Shown here: in pieces, positions 44,428-63,835 of the stretch
Layout: every line of letters starts with the position of its first letter
Position numbering within the stretch: position 1 is the stretch's first letter
Source: JAYZDK01 sp964604165
GTDB lineage: Bacteria; Myxococcota_A; UBA796; CAJQPC01
Assembly (NCBI GenBank): GCA_964604165.1
Contig: CAZRYF010000003.1
Location: 98,298 to 162,297, forward strand
Direction: 5' to 3'
DNA length: 64,000 nt
Notes under the pieces: generated by a model
Told to the model about the DNA's origin: nothing
The model's database searches: none
What the model saw: only the letters and a program-made list of their open reading frames with translations
Position numbers and translations under genes: made by a program

Positions 44428-45502
44428 GGGCTCTCCTGGGGTACGCCACTCCTATCGTGGCGAGGTGGAGAGTCAGGTTTCGACTGGGGCAGTACACGCA
44501 CTCTCCTACCTCGAATGGGATCATGGTGTTGTCACACCGGCTGCTCATGGTGCTGGTTTCCTCTACCCAACAATCAGTGGAATACTCCTCTCCGTGGTGG
44601 TCTACGTTGTCCCAGCAGGTGAGCGTGTATGGCGTGATTATGCTGTCAGCGCAACCGGTAGTTCCGCCAGATCCGAACCCCGGCACGGCGGTCAGCTTGG
44701 AGAAATCGTAGTCCAAGCTCGGCAGGCTGCGGGTGGAGGTGAAGTAGCCCGATGAAAGGCCTGAGACTGGGAGATCAAAGACCTCCGTCGATGCATAGCC
44801 GCCGCCGCCGCTGTCGGCATTGCCACCGATGAGCGTGAACTTCTCATCCTGGAAGTCGTAGACCATGGCGCCACCGTAGCGCCCGGCCCCCGCAGAGGTG
44901 GTCAACTCGAACCAAGGGCAGTAGGACGAGGAGGCCGCTCGTGTCAGGTCGTACAACCACAAATCGTCGAAGATGGACGAACCGGAAGTCGGTGTCGTCG
45001 CAGCAGCGGTCCCGCCGTGTAGAAGGAAGCCGCGTTGGATGTCGTGGTCGGTGCCTCCCCGGTTGATCGCGACGGGCTCCTCTGTGAAGAAGTACGCCAT
45101 GTGATGGTATCGGCGCGCTGCGGGTGTGTGGGTGCAAGCACCAAGGTTGGCGACCGAAGCCGTGTACGCGCCAGAGGGCGAGCTGGTATCAGCGGTGTCG
45201 CCCTTGTAGCTGGGGGAGCACGCGGAAACCAACCCAAAGAACGAGACCATCATCCAGCGAACGACTGTTCGGGAAGAGAGCAGATGGGGATCTTTGGGTC
45301 GGTTCACTGCGCGCTTCTCGCTGACCATCTTGTTGGTCCATTTCAAGCCGGGCTCTTCGCCCGATCCTGATCGTTGGTACCATACAAACTCGGCTTGCGG
45401 CCAAACTCTTCATCCAAGCGGCGAGGTGAAGGGTCTCTTAATTCGCTGGGTTTGGCGTCTTGGGCTCGCCGTGAGAGGTCGCGCGACGTCATTCCATCGT
45501 CG

Positions 45503-45645
45503 AGAGCCAAGAAATCAATCCCCCGACTGATCCTCCAGCGCCTCCAGTGTCTCCGTCAACGCCTCCAGCGCCTCGCCGTACCCCGCCCAATCCCCCGCCT
45601 GTTGCGCCTCGGTGGCGGCTTCCAGGTCGGAGTTCGCCTGCTGGG
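45503..45645. repeat. UPF0182 3' end, right copy of the duplication
   Basis: This is the parental copy of the 41481-41621 duplicate, containing the authentic last 40 codons of the UPF0182 gene and the following bases. The two copies are in the same orientation, 4 kb apart, flanking the rearranged block. Confidence 0.75.
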
Positions 45646-48262
45646 CCAGGGTCTGCCAGGTCTGGGACAGGATGACGGCGGGTTGCCCGTCTTCGGTTGC
45701 CTCTTCCCCCTCGCCCGCATCCACCGCAGGCGCCACGAGCGGCGCCTGGTCAAACACCGCCCGCAGGGCCTCATCCAACGTCGTGCGCATGGCGATCTTG
45801 TCGCCGTAGGTCACAATCACCCGCTTCAACTCCGGCAGCTGGCTTGACTCCGCCTGCAGGTACAAGGGCTCCACGTACATCAGGTTGTCTTCTACGGGGA
45901 TCACAATCAGGTTCCCCCGAACCACGCGGCTTCCTGCCTGGCTCCAGAGGGTCATCAGCTCGGAGATTTCCGGGTCCTGGTCGATGCGGGCCTCGATCTG
46001 CCGCGGTCCGTAGATGAGCTTCTTCTTGGGGAACTGGTAGAGCACCAGCTTGCCATAGTGGGGGGCGTCCGAGCGGCCCGCGAGCCAGGCGATCATGTTG
46101 TCCCGGCGGGTGGGCACAAAGGGCATCAGCAGGATGAACTCGGCGTCCTCCTCCCCGGGGAGCTTCATAATCAGCGTGTAGCTCTCCATGGCCTGCTCCT
46201 GGCGCCCGTACAGCTCCTGGGGGATCTCCCACATGTCTTCCTTGTTGTAGAAGACCGTGGGATCCGTCATGTGGTAGGCCCGGTACATGGTCGACTGGAT
46301 GTCAAAGAAGTCCGCCGGGTACCGGATGTGGGGCTGCAGGAACTCCGGCATCTCCTCCAGGGGCTTGAACACCCCGGGGAAAATCTTGCCGTAGACCCGA
46401 ATCAGGGGGTCCTCGGTATCGGAGATGAAGTAGTCCACGCTGCCGTTGTAGGCGTCGACCACCACTTTGACCGAGTTGCGGATGTAGTTCAGGCGCAGGG
46501 AGCGCCCCACCCGCACGGGCTCGGAGTAGGGGTGCTTGTTGGAGGTCGTGTAGGCGTCGATCATCCAGTGCAGCCGGCCATCGGCCACCACCAGGTAGGG
46601 GTCGTGGTCAAAGTGTAGAAACGGCGTCAGGTGGCTGATCCGCTCGCTGATCTGCCGGTGCATCATGATCTTGCTCTCCGGCTGCAAGTACTTGGAGAGA
46701 AGGATGTTGAAGCTCTTGAACCACACGGAGAAGAGGGCCTTTTTGCCCAGGGTGCCAATGGGCACGCCGCCCTTCCCTTTGTATTGCGTGTACACGTTGG
46801 CATCGCCGCTCGGGTAGTCGAACTCCTCGGCCGTGGTGCCCACCAGCACATAGTCATCGGCGATCTCGCCGTAGTAGATCTCGGGCCGGGTGATTTCCAG
46901 GTCGGTCTCTGAGGTGGGGGGGATGTCCTTGACGAAGAGCTTGGGCATGCCGTTGGGCAGGACCACGTTCACCGGAGAGAGGGTCAGCCCATACCCGTGG
47001 GTGTACTGAAAGTGCTCGTTCACCCAGCTCTTGGCCTGGGCGGGCACGTTCTGGTAGTTCATCTCTCGGGCCGACAGCATGACCTGGCGGAGCTTGCCGT
47101 CGATCACATAGCGATCCACGTCCACATCCAGGAAATCGTAGTAGAGCCGGATCTCCTGGAGCTGGCTGTAGGTGCTCAGCAAGGGGCGTGTGTCCCAGAC
47201 CCGCACATTGTCCAGGGTCAAGGGGTTGGATTCAATGTCCGCCATGGTCAGGGTGGCCTCGGCATTAAAAGGCTTCACCTCAATGCGGTCCAGGGCGAAC
47301 CCGGCATTGGTCAGGGAGATGTTACTCTCCAGGTATTCCCGCTCCAATTCCAACTCGTTGGGCTTGACGTAGTAGTCCTGGGTGATGGAAGGCCAGACGC
47401 CGGCCACGAGAATGCGGGCTACCGTGTAGAGTCCCACCACCACAAAGGGGCCTCGCCATCCGCTTCGGGGAATGTTGAACAGGATTCCAAGACCGGAGAC
47501 TGCAGCGATGCCCGCGAGGGCGGCGTAGCCGGGGAGGCGCGTGGCAGCGTCGGTGTAGCCGATCCCCCAGACCACGCCGTTGTGTTGAAAGAGAAGGTCA
47601 AATCGCTCGAGCATCCAGCCGGCACCGAGCCCCAAGAAAATGGCGGCCACCAGCCCCAGTAGGTGGGCACGTTGCGCTTTGGGCATCTTGGCGGGTTCAT
47701 GTCCCGCGAGCAGCGCATTCAGACCGTACAGCAGAAGGCAGGGAATCAAGGCGATTCCAAACAGGTTCACGAGCAGGCTCTGGCCCAGCTCCCACAGGGG
47801 CAGCTGGAAGATGTAGAAGCCGATGTCTTTGTCGAAGACCGGGTCCACGGTGCCAAAAGGCTCCCGCTCCTGGTAGGCCAGTACGTCGAGCCATTGGGAA
47901 GCGGCGACCGTTCCAAAGAGAAGGGAAGGGAGCACCACCACCGCGGCCAGTGAAGCGCGAACGAGGTTTCGAAGCTGCCGGGGGTTCATGTTCCCCTCGG
48001 CCAGGAGCATGCTCAAGCGCATGGTGTTGATGGGGGCCAACCGGGTGGCGATGCGCAGGTTCAACGCCATGAAGGCGGCGGTTACGCCCGCTCCGACGAC
48101 CCAGAGCAGCACCTTGGCGGACAACGTGGTCTCAAAGATGCCGAGGTAACCAATAGCGTCAAACCACAGCCAGTCCACGAGAATGGCAACCACCGGTGCA
48201 TGCAGCATCCAGGCGGCCACAAGGGCTCCCACAACAAAGACGAACCATCGGGGTGTTTGCAC
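45515..48262 (-). CDS. UPF0182 family membrane protein
   Basis: The 915-residue product begins with seven predicted transmembrane segments (FVFVVGALVAAWMLHAPVVAILVDWLWF onward, to about residue 290) and then a large extracytoplasmic domain (about 300-840) with the family pattern of aromatic-rich strands (TWxPDSxxLxxxxx-type segments such as QLQEIRLYYDFLDVDVDRYVID). Function is unknown in all bacteria. It starts at GTG 48262 with GGAGG upstream. The C-terminal tail, an Ala/Gln/Glu-rich helix, is duplicated at 41491. Confidence 0.85.
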   Translation of the reverse strand: MQTPRWFVFVVGALVAAWMLHAPVVAILVDWLWFDAIGYLGIFETTLSAKVLLWVVGAGVTAAFMALNLRIATRLAPINTMRLSMLLAEGNMNPRQLRNLVRASLAAVVVLPSLLFGTVAASQWLDVLAYQEREPFGTVDPVFDKDIGFYIFQLPLWELGQSLLVNLFGIALIPCLLLYGLNALLAGHEPAKMPKAQRAHLLGLVAAIFLGLGAGWMLERFDLLFQHNGVVWGIGYTDAATRLPGYAALAGIAAVSGLGILFNIPRSGWRGPFVVVGLYTVARILVAGVWPSITQDYYVKPNELELEREYLESNISLTNAGFALDRIEVKPFNAEATLTMADIESNPLTLDNVRVWDTRPLLSTYSQLQEIRLYYDFLDVDVDRYVIDGKLRQVMLSAREMNYQNVPAQAKSWVNEHFQYTHGYGLTLSPVNVVLPNGMPKLFVKDIPPTSETDLEITRPEIYYGEIADDYVLVGTTAEEFDYPSGDANVYTQYKGKGGVPIGTLGKKALFSVWFKSFNILLSKYLQPESKIMMHRQISERISHLTPFLHFDHDPYLVVADGRLHWMIDAYTTSNKHPYSEPVRVGRSLRLNYIRNSVKVVVDAYNGSVDYFISDTEDPLIRVYGKIFPGVFKPLEEMPEFLQPHIRYPADFFDIQSTMYRAYHMTDPTVFYNKEDMWEIPQELYGRQEQAMESYTLIMKLPGEEDAEFILLMPFVPTRRDNMIAWLAGRSDAPHYGKLVLYQFPKKKLIYGPRQIEARIDQDPEISELMTLWSQAGSRVVRGNLIVIPVEDNLMYVEPLYLQAESSQLPELKRVIVTYGDKIAMRTTLDEALRAVFDQAPLVAPAVDAGEGEEATEDGQPAVILSQTWQTLAQQANSDLEAATEAQQAGDWAGYGEALEALTETLEALEDQSGD

Positions 48263-48308
48263 GGCGCGGCCTCCGCGCTGCCCCTAACCGGGAAGAGGCC
48301 TGGCAGCC

Positions 48309-51300
48309 CTACAGGTGGTCTATACGGCTCTTCTTCGTCGCCGAAGGATACCCAGACCTTCGTCGCCGAAGGATACCCAGACCAGCCAATGCCAGGAGCC
48401 AGGCGCTGGAAGGGGAGGTCCCCTGGGCGCTGCAGCCGCAGTTTCCACCGCCCTTGGGCCGAATGGTCTCGGGCCATGCGGTGTCTTCGGTCAGGCCCGT
48501 GTCCTCGCAGCTTGTCACCACCGCCGGATTGGAGTCGTCACAGTCCTCGCCCCCGTGCTCGGCGCTTGAGGCTCCATCTCCATCCGCATCGAAGTCGTCG
48601 TTTCCGGCGCAGTCGGAGTCCACACCGTCGTACCAGGTGTCCTCTGCGTCCGGGTAGATCGTCGGGTCGTTGTCGTCGCAGTCCTCGCCATCATATCCGT
48701 CGTTGGTGGCGTGGCCGTCGCCGTCTGCATCGTAGTCGTCGTCCTCGGCGCAGTCGGAGTCCACACCGTCGTACCAGTTCTCCGGCGCCCCCGGATAGAC
48801 CTCGCGGTCATTGTCGTCGCAGTCGTCGCCGCCGTATTGGAGGCTGGCGTGTCCGTCGCCGTCTCCGTCATATTCGTCCGTTTCATCGCAGTTGTTGTCG
48901 ACACCGTCAAAGGGATCTGCCTCCGGGGCGCCCGGGTAAATGGAGGCGTCCGCGTCGTTGCAGTCTCCGCCGCTGAAGAGGTCCGAGTCGTGGCCATCCC
49001 CATCGGCGTCGTAGTCGCTCGTCCCATCACAGTCTGTGTCCACACCGTCGTACCAGGTCTCGGTGGCGTCGGGGTTCACCGCATCATCGGTGTCATCACA
49101 GTCGGCGCCTCCTTGGGTGTCTGCGTCGTACCCGTCCCCATCCGCGTCATGGTCTGAAGCGCCATCACAGTCGGCGTCCACGCCGTCATACCAGGTGTCG
49201 ATTGCGCCCGGATTCACGGTGGCATCTGTGTCGTCACAGTCGGTGCCCCCCTGGGCGTCTGCGTCGTACCCGTCCCCATCGGCGTCATGATCGGAGGCGC
49301 CATCGCAGTTGGAGTCCACCCCGTCGTACCAGGTCTCGGCGGCGGCTGGATGCACCGCTGCGTCGGCGTCGTTGCAGTCCGACCCGCCCTGGCTGTCGGC
49401 GTCGTGGCCGTCTCCGTCGGCATCGTAGTCGCTTGCCCCTTCACAGTCGGAGTCGATGCCGTCGTACCAGGTCTCCACCTGGTCAGGATTCACCGCCGCA
49501 TTGTTGTCGTCACAGTCCCCGGCGGAGTCCCAGCCATCCTGGTCAAGGTCGTCATCCAGCGTGCCCGGATCGCAGTCGTCGTCCAGTCCGTTGTACTGGA
49601 CTTCGGTTGCACCAGGATGAACCGCTGCGTCCGTGTCATCGCAGTCAGAGTTCGTGTAGTAGCCGTCCTGGTCCGCATCTACGTAGGAGGAACCAGGACC
49701 TCCGAAGGCTCCGATGTCTGAAGCGGACCCATCAAAGTCCAGGATGCTGGGAGCTCCCGCGTCCACGAGGGGACTGCCGGAGGAGGGGAGCAGGTCATCG
49801 TTGTCGCAGTCCCCATCCAACGTGTAGCTCGAAAGGAGCGGATCCACGGAGATGCTGCCAGTGGCGGCCACGTGGGTCGAGTCGAACTCTCCCTCCGCAT
49901 CTTTGTCGTTTCCAAACCAGACGTTGTAGGAAAAGGTGGAACCGCCGGTGATGCTGCCGTCTCCTCGAACGGCGGCGTTTTCCCGGGTCCAGGCAAACAG
50001 GTTGTTGGTGAAGCTGGAGACCCCATTGGTGAGGTAGATGCCGCCACCTTTGCTGGCCGCTGTGTTTCCCACCACATGGTTGTTGGTGATTTCGGTGTCG
50101 TTGGAGTCCTTGAGGTACAGCCCGCCGCCCTTCTTACGGGCTTCGTTCTCCTGGAACACGTTGTTGGTCCAGATATCGGAGTTGGAGCCCCCGTAGGTGT
50201 CCTTGGCGTAGGCTCCACCGCCGTTGTCCGCGGTGTTGTTGCAGAAGGTGTTGTTTGTGGCGGAAAAGTCCTCAGTAGAGGCCGCGTAGAAACCGCCGCC
50301 AGAGCTGTTGTTGGCTGTGCCGACATTGCCCTCGAAGACATTGTCCGAAAAGGAGATGGTCTCCAGGTCAAAGGCGTAGATCCCAGCGCCGTTGGAGAAA
50401 ACTGTGTTGTATGTGATTTCGCTGTCGGCCAAGACAAGAAGCTCGGTTCCGGACACGTCTGGCTGCTGGTAAATCCCTCCGCCATGCCCGTAGGTGGCGG
50501 TGTTGGTCGTGACCTCCAAGCTGGACAGGCTTACGCTTCCGCCCCCTGTGGACGAGAGACCCCCTCCGTTGAGATAGGCCGTGTTTCGCGACAGGGTGGT
50601 CTGGGAGGAGAGCAGGTCTGTGCCGTCGTCCAGGGCGATCGCGCCGCCGCTCCCATAGGCCGAGACGGAGCCACTGATGGTGCTGCTGTCCAGGGTGACC
50701 GTGCCCTGCAGCCCTGCCACGTAGATTCCGCCCCCGCTGTCATAGGCGTAGCTATCCGTGATGGTGAGGCCGTCCAATGTCACTGAACCCGCACCCTCCA
50801 GGTACAGTGCCCCTCCATTGCCATAGGTTGCGACGCTGTCCTGGAATTGGCTGTTGGAGAAGCTCACGTCGAACCGGGTAAGCGCGGCCATGTCGCCGCC
50901 GTCCGTGTAGGTGGAGTTGTCCTGAAAGGCCTCGCCGTCCGCCACCAGCGTGCTGTTCTCATGGAGCAGAATGGCGCCACCGCTGCGGGCCCAGTTGTTG
51001 GTCCAGGTGTTGCCTGAGAGGGTCAGGTCGTTCTCATCGTATGCGTAGAGGGCTCCCCCGTTGCTCGCATAGTTGTCCTCAAAGACGGCATTCTGAACCT
51101 GTGCGGCCGCGAAGCTGGACAGGTAGATCGCGCCGCCGTTGTACCCGTTGTCGTAGTAGTACGGGAAATTACCGCTCCAGGTGCCTCCCGCCACAAAGAG
51201 AAGGGTGTACTCAGCCACGTACAGGGCCGCGCCGTGGGTGTAGTACCCCCAGTTGTCCAAGAAGTCGGTGGAGTCCAGGGCCACAGTGGTGGCGGCCCCG

Positions 51301-51941
51301 GCGTAGAGTCCGCCGCCGTAGTGGTAGGTGTGGTTTCGCTCGAAGGAAGACCCGGTCACGGTGAGGGTTCCCGACTCCAGGTAGATTCCTCCACCATAGG
51401 CAGCATAGTTGTTTTCAAGGGTGCAGTTGGAAAACGCAGGGCTGCCCTGGTTTACGATGTAGACTCCGCCGCCATAGTAGGCGGTGTTGTCCTTCAACGT
51501 GACGGCATCCAGCGAAGGACTGCCAGCATCGATGTAGATGCCACTTCCATCGAAGGACTGCGAGCCAAGGTTCTCCAACGCCAGGTTTCGCAAGGTGGGG
51601 CTGGTGCCGTAGACGTAAATGCCACGCTGTGTTCCATTTTCAATGCTGAAGCCATCCAAAATGGTCAGGGAGGTCTCCCCCGTGGAAAAAGTCACCCCGT
51701 TGGTGGTGTTGCCCAGGCCGTTGATCTTGGTGGAGGCAGGGCCGCTGGTCGAGACCACCTCGATGGCCTTTCCCAGGAAGTCGATGGACTCAAAGTAGGT
51801 GGCAGGAAGCACTGAGACCGTGTCCCCATCCACCGCAGCATCAATGGCGGCCTGGATCGTCTCGTGGTCCCCGGAACCGAATCGGTCCACCGTAATGGTG
51901 GTTGCCTGGGCGGCGACGGCGATTGTAAGAAAGTGGAGCAT
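48309..51941 (-). CDS. Beta-helix protein with nine MopE repeats and MYXO-CTERM-like tail
   Basis: The 1,210-residue product has a short signal (MLHFLTIAVAAQA), a right-handed parallel beta-helix from about 20 to 650 with the typical GGGVYI, GGGLYAG, GGAIYLS and NTFCNN coils, then nine MopE-type repeats (about 753-1160; each D.DGDG...DCDD...P.A.ETWYDGVD.DCDG). The end has a Cys pair (CGCS), a hydrophobic segment (WLLALAGLGI) and Arg cluster (RRRR), the MYXO-CTERM sorting arrangement, but is elongated by a 25-bp duplication (48334-48383). A large, surface-exposed protein of unknown ligand; beta-helices often bind polysaccharides. ATG 51941 is divergent from the giant lipoprotein gene. Confidence 0.85.
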   Translation of the reverse strand: MLHFLTIAVAAQATTITVDRFGSGDHETIQAAIDAAVDGDTVSVLPATYFESIDFLGKAIEVVSTSGPASTKINGLGNTTNGVTFSTGETSLTILDGFSIENGTQRGIYVYGTSPTLRNLALENLGSQSFDGSGIYIDAGSPSLDAVTLKDNTAYYGGGVYIVNQGSPAFSNCTLENNYAAYGGGIYLESGTLTVTGSSFERNHTYHYGGGLYAGAATTVALDSTDFLDNWGYYTHGAALYVAEYTLLFVAGGTWSGNFPYYYDNGYNGGAIYLSSFAAAQVQNAVFEDNYASNGGALYAYDENDLTLSGNTWTNNWARSGGAILLHENSTLVADGEAFQDNSTYTDGGDMAALTRFDVSFSNSQFQDSVATYGNGGALYLEGAGSVTLDGLTITDSYAYDSGGGIYVAGLQGTVTLDSSTISGSVSAYGSGGAIALDDGTDLLSSQTTLSRNTAYLNGGGLSSTGGGSVSLSSLEVTTNTATYGHGGGIYQQPDVSGTELLVLADSEITYNTVFSNGAGIYAFDLETISFSDNVFEGNVGTANNSSGGGFYAASTEDFSATNNTFCNNTADNGGGAYAKDTYGGSNSDIWTNNVFQENEARKKGGGLYLKDSNDTEITNNHVVGNTAASKGGGIYLTNGVSSFTNNLFAWTRENAAVRGDGSITGGSTFSYNVWFGNDKDAEGEFDSTHVAATGSISVDPLLSSYTLDGDCDNDDLLPSSGSPLVDAGAPSILDFDGSASDIGAFGGPGSSYVDADQDGYYTNSDCDDTDAAVHPGATEVQYNGLDDDCDPGTLDDDLDQDGWDSAGDCDDNNAAVNPDQVETWYDGIDSDCEGASDYDADGDGHDADSQGGSDCNDADAAVHPAAAETWYDGVDSNCDGASDHDADGDGYDADAQGGTDCDDTDATVNPGAIDTWYDGVDADCDGASDHDADGDGYDADTQGGADCDDTDDAVNPDATETWYDGVDTDCDGTSDYDADGDGHDSDLFSGGDCNDADASIYPGAPEADPFDGVDNNCDETDEYDGDGDGHASLQYGGDDCDDNDREVYPGAPENWYDGVDSDCAEDDDYDADGDGHATNDGYDGEDCDDNDPTIYPDAEDTWYDGVDSDCAGNDDFDADGDGASSAEHGGEDCDDSNPAVVTSCEDTGLTEDTAWPETIRPKGGGNCGCSAQGTSPSSAWLLALAGLGILRRRRSGYPSATKKSRIDHL
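48334..48383. repeat. 25-bp tandem duplication in the MYXO-CTERM tail
   Basis: The 25 bases TTCGTCGCCGAAGGATACCC with AGACC appear twice in a row (48334-48358 and 48359-48383). Because 25 is not a multiple of 3, it shifts the frame. Removing one copy gives a perfect short end, LGILRRRRRAV followed by a stop, as expected for a MYXO-CTERM protein. Confidence 0.8.
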
Positions 51942-52075
51942 GGTGAGACGCCAGCGCAGTCTACCTTGAAAGTTGTGAGGCGGTCATTCTCCGAACCTTG
52001 GGCTCCAACCCTCCCGGGGTGGGGCATTGGGTGCTAAGCTTGCAGCCTGCCCCAAAGGAGGGGTGCGCCTGGCAC

Positions 52076-62566
<10,491 letters not shown>

Positions 62567-62579
62567 GGGAGAGGCCCCC

Positions 62580-63341
62580 GTGGGGAAGAGGTTCCATTTG
62601 CTTTTTGCTTCGACATTGGCCGTGTTTGGATGCCCCCAAGTTGAAGAGGACACCAGCCCTGGAGAGGGCCAGCAGAAGGCTGGGAGCCAAGACACCGGCG
62701 ATGTTCTTGCGCCGGAGTGTGGGAACGGGGTGGTGGAAACCGGTGAGGACTGCGACGACCCTTTGACCGATGACCTCTGTTTGGAGAACTGCACGCTGCG
62801 TGTGGGGAACTGTCATGGGGAGACCCCTTGGGATGAGATCGCCTTGTCTCTCTTTGGACAGGATGAGGACGGCTTGTTGCCCCTTCTTCCGGGCGACCAC
62901 ATCGATCCTCCATGGGGCCTCCCCACGCCGGAGTTCCTGACCCACAACATTTCTCCCGAGGAGCGCTTTCCAGGGGATGACATCTTTTCCGAGGACTGCG
63001 AGCCACCTGTTCTCTGGGACTTTGGCTACGGGGAGCTCACGGGCGACCGTTACTTGACCTGGCCGGATCACAACCCGGATCAGAACCCGACTGGGCACAG
63101 CACGCTGGTGATCCTTGAGGCCTACCGAGAGGGAGAGCCGTCTACCAACACAAGCCAGTTCGATGGGCGCGATGGCATCCTGGAGATCGAGACCGTGGAT
63201 GGGCACGAGATCCTGCTGCTGAATGGAAGCGAGGTCTATGGTCGTGACGACCCGGCCCTGGGTTGGATGGAGCATCTTCAGCGCCGTGTGTTGGCCCTGG
63301 AGAGCGGGCACATGATTCTGATCGATGACTTGCTGGTTTGA
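62580..63341 (+). CDS. Cys-rich lipoprotein with myxobacterial disulfide motif; probable 5' part of a frameshifted gene
   Basis: The 253-residue product starts at GTG 62580 with GGGGAGAG six bases upstream and a lipoprotein signal (LLFASTLAVFGC). It has one myxobacterial disulfide-type repeat (ECGNGVVETGEDCDDPLTDDLC...C). The second half resembles the C-terminal beta part of polysaccharide-lyase or heparinase-like proteins (RRVLALESGHMILIDDLLV), and stops just where the next ORF (63338) starts. It follows the giant gene by 13 bases. Confidence 0.6.
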   Translation: MGKRFHLLFASTLAVFGCPQVEEDTSPGEGQQKAGSQDTGDVLAPECGNGVVETGEDCDDPLTDDLCLENCTLRVGNCHGETPWDEIALSLFGQDEDGLLPLLPGDHIDPPWGLPTPEFLTHNISPEERFPGDDIFSEDCEPPVLWDFGYGELTGDRYLTWPDHNPDQNPTGHSTLVILEAYREGEPSTNTSQFDGRDGILEIETVDGHEILLLNGSEVYGRDDPALGWMEHLQRRVLALESGHMILIDDLLV

Positions 63342-63835
63342 GCGGGCCGAGGCCAGCGGCCGTGGCCGAGTACTGGTACACCCAGCCCTTTGAGGAGGTG
63401 CCCGATCCGAGCGCTTGTCGAGCGATCCAGGCCTCGGTGAACTGCACGGTGACCGACGAGAGCATCTCGCTGGTGCCGATTTGCTCAGGGCTGGACCACG
63501 CCATTGCGGAGAGCGCAGGCCGAATCCTGGGCACCGCCCTGCACCCTGGTCGTTTCACCGATGAAGGGGAGTTGAGCTTTGTGGACCGGCTCAACAACCT
63601 GAACACAAAGGTGCGTCTCGCTTGGCGATCGGATGAACCGGTAAGCCGTGATCTTCGCTTGTATTCTCTGGTTGCCGCTCCTGGGGAAGATCAGCTTTCC
63701 CAGGCGGAATGGACATGGAATGCAAGCCGCGGCGCCGCCCAATGCGCCACCCTTTCCCTGGATGGGGCAGAGACAGTCGTGCTGGGCTTTGCCGATGACG
63801 GAATCCGCTACACCTTGGTCTCCGTCAACGACTAA
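63338..63835 (+). CDS. Second ORF, likely continuation of the preceding gene after a frame break
   Basis: The 165-residue frame has no signal peptide and only a TTG start overlapping the previous stop (TTGA) with no ribosome site. Its start (PAAVAEYWYTQPFEE) reads as a natural continuation of a beta-rich domain. A single-base indel near 63336 would merge the two into a protein of about 418 residues. It is therefore probably not an independent gene, unless the coupling is real. The stop TAA is followed by the intergenic repeat start. Confidence 0.5.
   Translation: MSGPRPAAVAEYWYTQPFEEVPDPSACRAIQASVNCTVTDESISLVPICSGLDHAIAESAGRILGTALHPGRFTDEGELSFVDRLNNLNTKVRLAWRSDEPVSRDLRLYSLVAAPGEDQLSQAEWTWNASRGAAQCATLSLDGAETVVLGFADDGIRYTLVSVND

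Larger units (their letters stand above)
43099..44448 (-). mobile_element. IS3-family insertion sequence
   Basis: A 1,350-base element bounded by short TGGCG and CGCCA ends contains orfA and orfB on the minus strand. A 3-base ACT is seen at both edges if the boundaries are set at 43100-44447, which would be a target duplication, but that alternative would put the host gene out of frame; the TG/CA version restores it. The IS looks complete and probably recent. Confidence 0.75.
42767..45346 (-). pseudogene. Lipoprotein gene split by an IS3 insertion (two parts)
   Basis: The 5' part (44449-45346) encodes a lipoprotein signal (FFGLVSAC) and a kelch-like beta domain (GRYGGAMVYDFQDEKFTLIGGNAD); start is TTG 45346 or ATG 45328. 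The 3' part (42767-43098) ends in a MopE repeat (DSDSDGFPEQGDCDDGDATV...DYNCDG). The IS lies between. If 43099-44448 is removed exactly, the two parts join in frame (LATIG then GIYKLNPRV). So the intact ancestor was a kelch plus MopE lipoprotein of about 409 residues. The gene is now disrupted. Confidence 0.75.
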
